Shown piece by piece: positions 33,690 to 43,216 of a stretch of DNA of 64,000 nt. How positions within the stretch are numbered: the stretch's first letter is position 1; every line of letters starts with the position of its first letter. Under the pieces are notes generated by a model. The model worked only from the letters and a program-made list of their open reading frames with translations. It was not told the DNA's origin and ran no database searches. The DNA lies in contig CAUYUJ010016467.1 in the NCBI GenBank assembly GCA_963575745.1, positions 50,001 to 114,000 of the forward strand, in the 5' to 3' direction. A program made the translations under genes and the position numbers. This DNA comes from Prorocentrum cordatum. Taxonomy: Eukaryota; Sar; Dinophyceae; Prorocentrales; Prorocentraceae.

Positions 33690-34330
33690 AATGGAAACGC
33701 AACGACCTTGCAGAAGCAGGAAGGAGAGAGGCGTGGCAATGAGGGGAGGGAGGCAGGATGCGAACCCCGGGGGTGCATCTTCCGAGCTCTCCGAGACTGC
33801 GCTTGGGAGTCAGATTTTCCAAGCCAGGTGGCTCCGCGATGGCTTGGGGGCCCAGCAAGTCCATCGCGCGCCCCGTCGGGGCCCATTTGGAGCGGTCGAT
33901 GTCGCCGCCGCCATCGACGTTGTCGCCGCCGCCAGTTTTGCGTTTTCCTGTATCGCACGGTGAAGTACATATCTCAGGAACGCATGGCGTCGCGACGCCG
34001 GGAGCCCATGCGTGACCACGTACCCTCCCTGGCGCGACGCGAGTAGAACGCGGGGGGGGGGCGGATCAGTCTGGAACGGCGACGCGCGAGGCACCTTCGC
34101 CGTCGCACGGAGGGAGCAACGCCTCCATCCTCTTCCACATCCGTTCCCTCCCTTCGTGGACTGGTTTACTCTCCCCCCGTGCCCTCGCCCCCTGGGTCTG
34201 GGCGGGGTGCCCCGCGGAGCCTCGGGGCGTCCAAGGTGGCCCAGGATGGCGCCAAAGGGGTTCCAGATGCTCCAAGATGGCATCCAAGATGGCTGAAGAT
34301 CCTTCGATGCTCCCGGAGGCGCTGGCCACA
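33690..34330. other. No gene recognised
   Basis: Between two AGACC tracts. Near 34190-34280 CTCTCCCCCCGTGCCC, GGGCGGGGTGCCCCGCGG and CAAGATGGC words resemble the M2/M3 modules of the giant palindrome. Confidence 0.5.
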
Positions 34331-34339
34331 TGAGCTGCA

Positions 34340-34600
34340 AGTGCATGGGCCAGACCAACCAGACCAGCTGGCCTGAGCGCCCGGACCAGGCAGACCAGGA
34401 AGACCAGCGAGTCAGACCATCAAGGTAGACCAACCAGACGAGCCAGGCAGACAAGTCAGGCAGACCAGACCAATCAGGCGCGCCAGCCGCCCAGACCAGC
34501 CCAGACCAGACTGAGCAGAACAACCGGATGCCAGACGCCAAGCTCGGACCAACCAGACCAAAACAGCAACGCCAGGCGAGTCGAGCAATACAAAGCCTCT
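34340..34600. repeat. AGACC pentamer tract 2
   Basis: Degenerate ACCAGACCA / GACCAACCAG pentamers immediately downstream of the RPA-like gene; the frame of that gene runs on into it as Trp/Leu/Val-rich tail. Confidence 0.85.
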
Positions 34601-36493
34601 CGTGCCCTTCCTGGACCTCCCAAAACCGCGCCTGGATCGCGCGCGGAGGCCTGGGCCCGCTCCAGCCGGCCTGACGATGCTGTGCTCGCTGATCTTCTGG
34701 CCGCCGCCCGTCTGCGGGTACACCTCCACTAGGACAATGTCGCCCACCTTCGCAGACGAGAACGTCGGGTGGAAGCCGTAGATCTGGAATCTCGTGGCCT
34801 CGGCGTCGCCGTCAACCCACAAGTCCACGTCCGTGTCGCTGAGCTGGGTGATCTCGCCCTTGATGCGCGCGTAGCGCTCGTTCTCCCATTGTGCAGGCGA
34901 CGGCCACCCGCCGCACAGGGCAGGGAACCGCGTGATCGGACTCGTCACCTCGCTAGTGGGCAGGATCTGAGTCGTGGCGAGGACGTGCAAGTCCATCTTT
35001 CCGGTGAACGAATTCTCCTTCCGACCCAGTGGCCCGACGCGGACGACGTGGTCCTTGAACGTGGCCGCATGTTCTTCGACCCAAAGGACGGACTCCGTGA
35101 AGGCCACGATGGCGACCACTTGGTCGTGCTCGTCGCGAAGCTTGCACGTCAGTCTCCACCCTTCACGGGCGCCGGCAAACTCCTTGCGCCCCGTCGCGCC
35201 GTTGAGAACGCCGACCACAGCCCAGGACCGGCGACCCGCGGGGCGATACTGCGCACGAGTGATGTTCTCGAACGCGCAGGCGTCCATATCCCAGATGTCC
35301 ACCGCCAGGGTCGCCTGCGCGGCGGTCGCCTGCTCGTCGAGGGTGGTCTTCACTGCGGCGGCGCTCTTGCCCTGCTTACCCTTCGACTGGCCCTTGGCGT
35401 CGCCCTTGGCCACGCCCTTCGCGGCCGCGGCGCCGGCGGTCTTGCCAGTCGCGCCGATGGCGGCCTTGCATTTGCCCCCGCCGACGCCTTTCCCGGCGTT
35501 GTTGTCGCCCTTGGCCTTGCCCCCGCCGACGCCTTGTCCCACGGCGTCGCTGCCGCCGTTGCCGCCGCCATCGGCCTCGGCCTCCTCCGTTGGAGTGGCC
35601 ACGCGGCCCTTTCCCTTGCCGCCCTTGCCCTTGCCCTGGGTTGGGCCAGCGCCCGCCATTGGGCCCGCGGGCGTCGGGGTCTCCGCCGGCTGCCAAGTAT
35701 TGTCGTAAATCGCCAACATCTCGTCGTATTCCGAAACTGTCAAGTCCCCGCCGGCTGCCTCTTTACTTTCGAGCTCCTGCAGCCGCTGCGTCTTCATCGC
35801 GCTAGCCTCCGCCTCCAGGCGCGCGGTCTCTGCCGAGATCTGCTCCGCTTCATCCTGCTGCCGCTTTGCCTCGCGCTTGACTTGGAGCTCTTCGCGGCGC
35901 GCGGCCTCTGCCGCCTTTTTCTCCGCCGCGTGCTTGGCGGTCTTCTCCCGCTGCTGCGCCTCGCGCTTGACGCGGAGCTCCTCGAGGCGCGCGGCCTCTG
36001 CCGCATCCTTCTCCGCCTTCTCCTCCCGCTGCTTCTGCGCCTCGCGCTTGGCGCGCAGCGCCTCGACGCGCCGGGCCTGCGCCGCTTGCTGTTCCTCCTC
36101 CGCTTCGGCGCGCGCCTTGGCCTTCGCCTTGGCCTTCGCCTTGCTCTTGCTGCCCGGTGCTTCCTCCTCCCCATCAGACGTCTCCGCGCCGCGCTTCCCA
36201 GCCGCGCTGTTGCGGCGCGCGGCCTTCGTTGCGGGCTTGTCACCTTTGTCGTTGAGCGGACCCCCCTTGCGATTGGCACCGTGCTGCTCTGATTCGTCGA
36301 GCGTCAGGTCGGTGGTCAGGCCCTTTCCTTTGCCCTTGGCCTTGCTGTGCAAGAAGTTGAGAAGGCTGTTACCTTCGCTCGAGGGCGCAGTGCTGGAAAG
36401 GGTCGAGGGCGCAATTCTCGATTGCTTCGGGGTCGGCGCAGGGGCTTCATCAGTGGACGGCGTCGCCGGCTTGGCCCGCTTGCTCTGGGCCAT
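34412..36493 (-). CDS. RPA1-like OB-fold protein with coiled-coil N-terminal half
   Basis: Single-stranded-DNA-binding type protein, 693 codons as an open frame. The start is a true ATG at 36493 in a good context (GCAATGG). Residues about 1-110 are low complexity with Lys-rich KAKAKAKAKA stretches. Residues about 115-250 form a long charged helix of ARLEELRVKREAQ-type heptads, very likely a coiled coil. Residues about 285-390 are Gly/Lys-rich (GKGKGGKGKG). From about 400 to 605 there are two OB-fold-like segments: FENITRAQYRP, REGWRLTCKLRDEHDQVVAI and FTGKMDLHVL follow the first DNA-binding OB fold of RPA70, and RYARIKGEITQL to GDIVLVEVYP fits a second. After about 34640 the frame enters AGACC repeat DNA, so the true end or a donor site lies near there. 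It lies on the same strand as the Helitron 6.7 kb away. Some Helitrons encode RPA, but a host paralogue is equally possible. Confidence 0.6.
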   Translation of the reverse strand: MAQSKRAKPATPSTDEAPAPTPKQSRIAPSTLSSTAPSSEGNSLLNFLHSKAKGKGKGLTTDLTLDESEQHGANRKGGPLNDKGDKPATKAARRNSAAGKRGAETSDGEEEAPGSKSKAKAKAKAKARAEAEEEQQAAQARRVEALRAKREAQKQREEKAEKDAAEAARLEELRVKREAQQREKTAKHAAEKKAAEAARREELQVKREAKRQQDEAEQISAETARLEAEASAMKTQRLQELESKEAAGGDLTVSEYDEMLAIYDNTWQPAETPTPAGPMAGAGPTQGKGKGGKGKGRVATPTEEAEADGGGNGGSDAVGQGVGGGKAKGDNNAGKGVGGGKCKAAIGATGKTAGAAAAKGVAKGDAKGQSKGKQGKSAAAVKTTLDEQATAAQATLAVDIWDMDACAFENITRAQYRPAGRRSWAVVGVLNGATGRKEFAGAREGWRLTCKLRDEHDQVVAIVAFTESVLWVEEHAATFKDHVVRVGPLGRKENSFTGKMDLHVLATTQILPTSEVTSPITRFPALCGGWPSPAQWENERYARIKGEITQLSDTDVDLWVDGDAEATRFQIYGFHPTFSSAKVGDIVLVEVYPQTGGGQKISEHSIVRPAGAGPGLRARSRRGFGRSRKGTRGFVLLDSPGVAVLVWLVRAWRLASGCSAQSGLGWSGRLARLIGLVCLTCLPGSSGWSTLMV

Positions 36494-36664
36494 TGCGACC
36501 TAGCCGTGCGGCCTCTGGATGACGACGCCCTCTGGAGCCACCAGCACTTGAGTGGAACGCGGCTTCAGGGGAGGGAGGTGGAGCGAGGAAGGGCAGCACA
36601 TGCGACGACGAAGTCAGGGCAGCGGAGGCAGGCGCGCCCCTGGGAGGAGGGGCAACTTCCAAAC

Positions 36665-36915
36665 AAACCGCTCAGACCAAACAGACCAAATTGACAAACC
36701 GCTCGACACAGACTCACCAGACCAATGTGGCCAAACAGAACAACCAACAGACCGAACACACCAGCCAGACCAAATAGACCAACCGGATCAAACGAAGGAG
36801 CTAGACCAACCAACCGGACCAGCCAGCCTAACCAGCAGACCAAACATACCAGACCAAATATACGAACCAGACCAACAAGAACAGCGAGCTCAACAAGACC
36901 AACTGGAGCGAACGG
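36665..36915. repeat. AGACC pentamer tract 3
   Basis: CAGACCAAACAGACC and ACCAACCGGACCAGCC words. Together with tract 2 it brackets the RPA-like gene. Confidence 0.85.
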
Positions 36916-36939
36916 CGTGAAGCAGGCGACGAGACCAAA

Positions 36940-37060
36940 AAAACTTCCTCGTCCTCGTCCTCTTCCTCCGTCCCCTCCTCCTCCTTCTCATCCTTCTGCT
37001 CCACCTCCTCCTCCACCTCCTCCTCCTCCTACTCCTCCCCCCCCTCCTCCTCCTCGCAGC
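36940..37060. repeat. TCC microsatellite
   Basis: TCCTCCTCC with CTTC and CCCC interruptions. Confidence 0.93.
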
Positions 37061-37077
37061 GCCGGCGCCGAGGGTTG

Positions 37078-37292
37078 GAGAAATCGACGATCGCTGATCG
37101 AGGAATCGAGGCATCGAGGAATCGAGGCATCGAGGATCGAGAAATCGACGCTCGAGGAATCGAGGATCGAGGAATGGGGCATCGAGGATCGAGGAGTGGA
37201 GAATCGAGGATCGAGGATCGAGGAATCGAGGATCGAGGAATCGAGGAACCGAGGATCGAGGAATCAAGGATCGAGGAGTGGAGAATCGAGGA
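37078..37292. repeat. ATCGAGGA / ATCGAGGATCGAG minisatellite
   Basis: About 24 units alternating GGAATCGAG and GGATCGAG; the I-E-E-S-R and R-F-L-D-P frames follow from the unit. Confidence 0.95.
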
Positions 37293-37639
37293 TGCAATGC
37301 AAAAAAAGCATGCGTCATTTTGCCCTCATGCGCCATGCTCCGCCGTGCCACGTGCGCCCATCTGGATAACACACCCCATCATGGGGGATTTTTCTTGCAC
37401 GCGGGATCCAGCATTCCCTCGCGCAGATCTCCCGCCCAACGAGGTCTTGCCAACATCTCTTCCGAGGAATTTCAACATCCCGAGCTCGGGCGGAACATCG
37501 CCTCCGAGGCCACGAGACCCGAACGCACCCACAAGAGGCCTCAGACCGACAACCAAGGCACGGCGGCGGGATGGGCCGAAGGCCAGTAGGATTCGCCACC
37601 CCCTGTTGCTTGCAACAGGTTGTGCCGGCGCGCCAACTT

Positions 37640-37841
37640 GCCGACGACGACGGCGGCGGCGACGGCAACGGCAACGACGACGACGACGAGGACGACGGCG
37701 GCTGCCAGAGGACCCCGGCACAACCAGCCAAAAGAGATCCGAAACTCAGAATCCACAGAGCTCCCCCCAAGTCTGCCTGGGTGCCCGCTGCCCCGGGGGA
37801 CCCCGGCAAAACCAGCCAAAAGGACCCGCATCGAGACCAGT

Positions 37842-37897
<56 letters not shown>

Positions 37898-37905
37898 CAG
37901 GCGCC
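37640..37905. repeat. GAC microsatellite enclosing the first 118 bp repeat R6
   Basis: GACGACGGC runs at 37640-37697 and 37840-37902 flank a unit beginning GGCGGCTGCCAGAGGACCCC and ending CCCCGGCAAAACCAGCCAAA. Two further copies of the unit are at 40678-40795 and 40992-41120, each again embedded in GAC runs. Confidence 0.9.
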
Positions 37906-37909
37906 CGTC

Positions 37910-38350
37910 GGATTCTGTTATACTTACGCGGGCTTGCGATTGGCCAGCATCTTCATGATGCGGTTTTGGTGCGACTCTGCCCGGCTCAAGTTCGCAAGCT
38001 CAGCCAACCCGTATTGAAATCCCACCAGCCCCTTGGGCCGAGGCGGCTTGGCGAGTCTCTCTCTCTGCCCAGACCTCCTCGTTCCCCTGAACACCCGGGG
38101 GCTCAAGATAGCCTCTAAGAGTGCCCGAGGTGGCGGTAGATGGCTCAGGATAGCCTCCGACATACACCCAAGAGGCCCCAATGCGGCCCCAAGCGCTCTC
38201 CGAGGCCCCCAGAAAGCCGCGCGGGGGGCCCGGGAGAGCCTCGAACTGTCTCCAAGAGAACTCAGAGGAAACGCCTCCGAGGCAACTGTTGCACTGCATG
38301 CTGCTACCACCACCAGAAGCGCCATCAGCAGCGCTGCGACCGACATCAAC
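37910..38350. other. No gene recognised
   Basis: Includes CAAGATAGCC and CCAAGAGGCCCC words of the CTTGG type in reverse orientation (38100-38270). No domain seen. Confidence 0.5.
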
Positions 38351-38354
38351 AGCA

Positions 38355-38356
38355 CT

Positions 38357-38427
<71 letters not shown>

Positions 38428-38715
38428 CGCCACAAGAAGCGCCACAATCAGCAGAAGCACAAGCAGCAGCGCCGACCACAACACCAGCAGCAGCACTGCC
38501 ACCACTGCCAGCAGCGCCACCACCAGCAGCACCAGCAGCAACACCACCAGCAGCAGCAGCAGCAACGGCACCGACAGCAGCGGCACCAGCAGCGCCAGCC
38601 GCACGAGAACCAGCAACACCAGCAGCGGCGCCAACGGCGGCAGCACCGGCACCAGCAGCACCAGCAGCAGCAGCAGCGCCAGCAGCAACACCAGCAGCAG
38701 CAGCACCCGCACCCC
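38355..38715. repeat. CAG imperfect microsatellite
   Basis: About 25 perfect CAG triplets (38361-38430), then CAG with CAC, CGC and AAC variants. Confidence 0.95.
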
Positions 38716-38737
38716 GCGCTACCAGAAATCTCCCAAT

Positions 38738-39570
38738 TCAGCGTTGCTGCCCGCTCTGGCCCACCATGTGCTTCTCTCTCCCCCTCCCCCCCTCAACTTC
38801 CATGGGCATCGTGTCCGGGTGGGCGGGCGGGGGTGCGCGAAGCGTCAAGAATTGCTTCCTGTCTTCCTGCGCGACGCTGCCCTGCGCGTCCAGACCCCTC
38901 AGAAACGCAGCAATCCTGTCCGAGTCCCAGAACTGGAAGACCCACTGGCGAATCTCGCAGACGAGGTGCCCTGCTTCAAAGATAGCGACACTTTTGCCGA
39001 AGGCCGCCCGGAAGGGGCTGCTCGCATTCGCCGCCTGCACAAACTCCCTCAAGGACTCCCTGGAGAACTGCGCGTCCAACCGGACCCCTGTGCCGAAGGA
39101 CTTGGGCTCCTCTACAAGACTCTGCGACATGGCAGCCACGTCAGTGAGGATCTGGAGCGCAGTAAAGAACCCAATTGCCAATGTCTTCATGAGCCGCTGG
39201 CATGTCAGCGGCTTCCCCCTGTACGTTGTAAGCTTGTCGAAAGGGAAGTCCTCGTGCAGGGCGCAACGCCTGCCATGTTCTGCTTGAGCCTGAGCTCCGT
39301 ATTTCTTGAAGTGAACGGAGCTCGGCTGGCTCAGGCTGTTCCGGGCCTGTAACCCGTGCGTTGCCCATCGTTGCTGTGACGCCGGTATGTACTCGGCCGG
39401 CAGGTCGAGGTCAAACCGCGCTGATGTCAGGCATATAGCACGGCATTTGAACGACTCTTGGATGAGATGTCCGACGGATGTCTGGTCGTATCTTATCGAC
39501 TGGCGAACCGAGTTCTTCATTGTCGAACTCGAAATGGAAGGCCGCGGCAGCCTTCACAGGGACCACGAAA
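38738..39570 (-). CDS. Unknown protein, 3' exon
   Basis: The frame is open from about 39570 and ends at 38738; its first internal ATG is at 39520. I do not recognise the protein. It has balanced composition and looks genuinely coding: LPAEYIPASQQRWATHGLQA, FDKLTTYRGKPLTCQRLMKT, FSRESLREFVQAAN and HLVCEIRQWVFQFWDSDRIA. No signal peptide or membrane span is evident. The last ~20 residues (EVEGGRGREKHMVGQ) are low complexity. It directly follows, in transcription order, the CTTGG-type intron at 39572-39815 and, before that, the SL-tagged 5' exon. The next minus-strand gene, the RPA-like one, starts more than 2 kb further on. Confidence 0.55.
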
Positions 39571-39571
39571 C

Positions 39572-39815
39572 CAAAGACGGCCCAAGAGGGCCTGAGACGG
39601 CCCAAAAAGCACCCGAGACAGCCCAAGAGAGCCCCGAGAGACGCCCAAGAGGGGGAACACGAAACGACAATTCGACCGTTCTGCCCGAAACGGCCCCCAG
39701 GAACCCCCAAGAAACCATCAAAAGAAGCGCCAAGAGGACCCCGGGAGGCCCCCGAGGGGCCCCCAAACATCCCCCAAGAGGCCAAGAGGATCCCCGGCAT
39801 GTATTTCGTGGTCCC
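39572..39815 (-). other. Introner-like intron bounded by 14 bp inverted repeats
   Basis: In transcription order the interval opens with CAGGGACCACGAAA and closes with TTTCGTGGTCCCTG, a perfect 14 bp inverted pair. The interior consists of CCTCTTGGG, CTCTCTTGGGC and GGGGGCC words, like the CTTGG elements elsewhere, and its peptide is unlike the flanking exons. Removing it would also bring the exon frames together if its length leaves remainder 1 on division by 3. Exact splice sites are not assigned. Confidence 0.55.
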
Positions 39816-40217
39816 TGGCCGTTTCCCCATCGCGTCGTCGGTCTTGCGCAGGTTGCCCCAAAGCTTGTCCGGGTGGCTGCGCCGGCCAGTCAAGATCAGG
39901 GGAAGTATCTTGATGTCCACTGCGGTGGGTCGGCTCAAACTCGTATGTAGGCCATGCGTGTCCCCATTTTGCCTGAACTTCTGGATGGCCGCGCGGATTC
40001 TTGAATGCGACGTGGCCACCGCGACGCGGTGGGCCTGCAGGCACTCCTCTGAGCCCTCTGAAGCCTTCGCAGCTGGCGCAGAAGCACTGCCGTTCTCGCG
40101 GCGATGACGCGCAGGGACACCACGAAGCTCGGCAGCATCCGACGACCAGCCACTCCTGGTGACAGGGGGGCCCCGGGGACTTCTGGATCTGGCGGATCTG
40201 TTCACCTCTTGGGACAT
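39816..40217 (-). CDS. Unknown protein, 5' exon with SL-tagged leader
   Basis: The start chosen is the ATG at 40217 (MSQEVNRSARS). An apparent start at 40232 in the same frame is TTG, not ATG. About 130 codons are read before the intron: RVAVATSHSRIRAAIQKFRQ, PTAVDIKILPLILTGRRSHP and KLWGNLRKTDDAMGKRPGTT. The product is not recognised. A relict spliced leader lies 74 bases upstream on the same strand, which supports this as the true 5' end of a gene that passed through a trans-spliced mRNA. The presence of an intron after that passage implies the intron was gained later. Confidence 0.5.
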
Positions 40218-40290
40218 TGGCTCTCCACACAAGAGCGCCTCTGCCGCGACGTCGACCCCCGCACCCCACCCTGCGCTACGCCGTAGCCAG

Positions 40291-40312
40291 CCTGAGCCAC
40301 AATGGCTACCGA
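40291..40312 (-). promoter_or_regulatory. Relict dinoflagellate spliced leader
   Basis: Read on the minus strand, 19 of 22 positions equal the conserved dinoflagellate SL without gaps. The uninterrupted cores are GTAGCCATT and TGGCTCA; mismatches fall at SL positions 3, 13 and 21. It stands 74 bases upstream of the ATG at 40217. Relict SLs arise when trans-spliced mRNAs are reverse transcribed and reinserted. Confidence 0.85.
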
Positions 40313-40436
40313 GTGTAACTCGCTGAGGCAGCCTATGAGCCCAATCCCACCAGCCCTTTAGGGCGTGAGTGGTTTAGAGAGCCCTCTCTGTTCAACCCCC
40401 TTCTTCCCCTTCGGGGAGGGGTTTCCTTCCCCCCCG

Positions 40437-40443
40437 CGACCAC

Positions 40444-40478
<35 letters not shown>

Positions 40479-40832
40479 CGACGGCGACGACGACGACGAA
40501 GACGACGACGTCGAGTTATTACGGCGATGGGACGACGACGACGATGACGACGACGACGACGTCGACGACGACTACGGCGGCGACGACGACGACGACGACG
40601 ACGATGGCAACGGCAACGACGACGACGACGACGACGGCGGCGATGGCAACGGCAACGACGACAACGACGACGAGGACGGCGGCTGCCAGAGGACCCCGGC
40701 AAAACCAGCCAAAAGAGATCCAAAGCTCGGAATCCGCAGAGCTCCCCCCAAGTCTGCCTGGGTGCCCGCTGCCCCGGGGGACCCCGGCAAAACGACGACG
40801 AAGACGACGACGTCGAGTTATTGCGGCGATGG

Positions 40833-40897
<65 letters not shown>

Positions 40898-41120
40898 CAA
40901 CGGCAACGACGACGACGAGGACGACGACGACGACGACGACGAGGACGGCGGCGACGGCAACGGCAACGACGACGACGACGACGACGAGGACGGCGGCTGC
41001 CAGAGGACCCCGTCAAAACCAGCCAAAAGAGATCCCAAACTCAGAGTTCGCAGAGCTCCCCCCAAGTCTGCCTGGGCGCCCACTGCCCCGGGGGACCCCG
41101 GCAAAACCAGCCAAAACTTG
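40437..41120. repeat. GAC/GACGGC microsatellite with two R6 units
   Basis: GACGACGACGGCGAC runs with CGTCGAGTTATTACGGCGATG / CGTCGAGTTATTGCGGCGATG duplicated at 40509 and 40810. R6 units at 40678-40795 and 40992-41120 share GCTGCCAGAGGACCCCG, CCAAAAGAGATCC and CCCCCCAAGTCTGCCTGGG. The whole is a segmental tandem duplication of about 310 bases. Confidence 0.92.
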
Positions 41121-41158
41121 CTGTCTTGTGAACTCGCGTCATCCTGACCCCTGGCTGT

Positions 41159-41310
41159 CGGCAGCGCGTGGGAACGGGGGGGGGGGTCTTCCAAGGCGGC
41201 CTAGATCCACTCGGCGCACGGGCGAGCTTAGCTCGCCCGGCACACCCGCCCAAGCGGACCTTCGCGAAGCTAGGCCACCTTGGAAGACGCCCGTCCCCAC
41301 ACGCTGCCAA
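41159..41310. mobile_element. Fold-back element with perfect apical palindrome
   Basis: The left arm GGCAGCGCGTGGGAACGGG, GTCTTCCAAGG, GGCCTAG pairs with the right arm CTAGGCCACCTTGGAAGAC, GCCCGTCCCCACACGCTGCC. The apex GGGCGAGCTTAGCTCGCCC is a near-perfect palindrome. No coding capacity. Confidence 0.75.
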
Positions 41311-41499
41311 CTTTGGAGCTTGGGTCGCTTCCGCAAGGGCGGATTCAGACACTGGAGACTGAAAATCGTATCCAAATCGGTCCCGAGACCCCTCACGGGG
41401 CCCAAACGGCCAGGAACGCGGGACGTTTTCGACGCATTCTATATTTTTAGCATAGGTCAGCGCAGGCACAAGGCTTCAAAGCCGGAGGAGGAGGAGGAG

Positions 41500-41576
41500 C
41501 AGGAAACGAGGATGAGATGCCCTGCGTGCGCCGGCGGGCACCGCCGCTCCAGCGCCGTCGCCGTCGTCGCCACCGT

Positions 41577-41608
<32 letters not shown>

Positions 41609-41790
41609 CCGTGCCCTTCGCCGTCGCGACCACAACGACGACGGCGGCGATGGCGGCGGCGGCGACGGCGTCGGCGACGATGACGACCGCGCCGACGCCG
41701 ACGCCGACGACGACGACGACGACGACGATGACGACGACGGCGGCGGCGACGGAGGAGGCGACGGCGGCGGCGGACGCATGTGGCATGTCG
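41500..41790. repeat. GCC/GTC and GAC microsatellites
   Basis: CGCCGTCGCC runs (41540-41625) then GACGACGAC runs (41630-41770) in opposite sense. Confidence 0.93.
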
Positions 41791-41799
41791 GAGCATGCC

Positions 41800-42149
41800 C
41801 CTGAATGATCAAAAACACAATGAATGGTTTTTGACGACTTTACAAAATGTGCTTGCCGGGCGGGCTCACCGCCAAGGCGCCGAAGCAATGCGTCGAGCGC
41901 GAAAATGCTGAAATCCTTGTGGGTTTTTGACCAGTCATGGGGGGGTCGCGCGGGAGAAACTGCGCAAAAACAACAACACCCTCGCGGTCCCCAGCGCCCT
42001 CTCGCCGCCGGCGTCGCCGTCGCCGCCGCCGACGTCGCCGCCAGCTTCGTTATCGCCGCGCCGTCGCCGTCGCCGCCGCGGTCGCCGTCGTCGCCGTCGC
42101 CGTCGTCGCCGTCGTCGTCGCGGCGGTCGCCAGTGGCAGAGGAGGATGA
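41800..42149. other. Non-coding, ending in GCC/GTC microsatellite
   Basis: A TTTTTGACGACTTTAC patch near 41830 and GCCGTCGCCGCC runs from 42005. No gene recognised. Confidence 0.5.
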
Positions 42150-42475
42150 GGAGTACCAGACAGGCGAGCCAGACCAAGCAGACCAACCAAACCAACCAGA
42201 CCGAGCAGCGAGACTGGCAGACCAACCGGACCAAACATACGAACCAGACCAACATATCATAATCATAGCATCCAGAGACCGGCCAGACCAGCCACACCGC
42301 CGGCGGGGCTTGTTTTTGCGAGGGCGTCTCTTGGCGGGCCAGCTGAGAATGAGGAGGCCGAGCCAGACTAAACCAGACCAAACCTGACCAGACCGACCAA
42401 CCAAACGTGCAGGCAAGACCAGACAGGACCAAACCAGACCAGACCAGACCAACCAGACCAACCAGACCGGTGAGT
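42150..42475. repeat. AGACC pentamer tract 4
   Basis: Perfect stretches such as CCAGACCAGACCAGACCAAC near 42440. A short non-pentamer gap lies at 42255-42365. Confidence 0.87.
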
Positions 42476-42734
42476 TCGTGGCGCACGCACAGCAAGAAAA
42501 CCTGGCGGCTTGCCGCCGTCGCCGCCGCCGTCGTCCAGGGCGCCGTTCCTTCCCTCTTCCCCCTCCCTCTCCTCCTCCTCATCATTCCCTCCTCCTCTTC
42601 CTCCTCCTCTTCCTACTTATCCTGCTGATCCGACGCGTGGCAATCTATATCCATCCGGCCCAGACTTGCGTTACTTTATGTACGTCGTGCCCAGACGCGC
42701 GGCACTGTGTCCGTTCTACGCGAGACTTTGACAT

Positions 42735-42905
42735 GCTCATCGGGCTCGCATAGCATAGCATGGCAAGACATCAGAACGCCCATCCGGGATAGCATAGCAT
42801 AGCAAGACCTCGGAGCGTCTATCGGGATACCATAACATAGCATATCATAGCAAGACCTCCGCACGCTCAGCGGGACAGCATATCACACGGCCTCGGAGTG
42901 CCCAT
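42735..42905. repeat. Degenerate ~55 bp tandem repeat
   Basis: Three to four units with CATAGCATAGCA, AAGACCTCGGAGCG and CATCGGGAT words. Confidence 0.75.
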
Positions 42906-42945
42906 GCCATAGCATTGCATACGCTGTATGGGAAGTAAGTCGGAA

Positions 42946-43115
42946 GTCTCGCGTGAGTTCAGTTCCCCCTGGGGCCGCCGTCCTGTATTTCAGTTCGCCC
43001 CTGAGGCCGCCGTCCTGAATGTCAATTCGCCCCCGGGGCCCCCTGAGGCCGCCGTCCTGTATTTCAGTTCGCCCCTGAAGCCCCCGGGGGCCGCCGTCCT
43101 GCATTCCAGTTCGCG
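42946..43115. repeat. ~40 bp tandem repeat, four units
   Basis: Units read TTCAGTTCGCCCCTGAGG then CCGCCGTCCTGTATT, with small length differences. It lies just beyond the 3' end of the Helitron coding region. Confidence 0.85.
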
Positions 43116-43216
43116 GCGTAGCAGCAGGGTTGTTTTTTGTTCGGCGGCGCCTAGGTGCAAGTCAGACGGGCGGCAAGATGCAAGTCAGACGCGCGAGACA
43201 TATTCAAGCGGGGGGT

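Noticed and set aside
34769-36292. 507-codon plus frame opposite the RPA-like gene
   Set aside because: Mirror of the Lys/Ala/Glu-rich minus frame; Leu/Arg-rich with no recognisable motif, whereas the minus frame has an ATG and OB-fold motifs.
38141-38156. CGGTAGATGGCTCAGG as another SL relic
   Set aside because: Needs a five-base gap in the centre and is not placed before any start codon.
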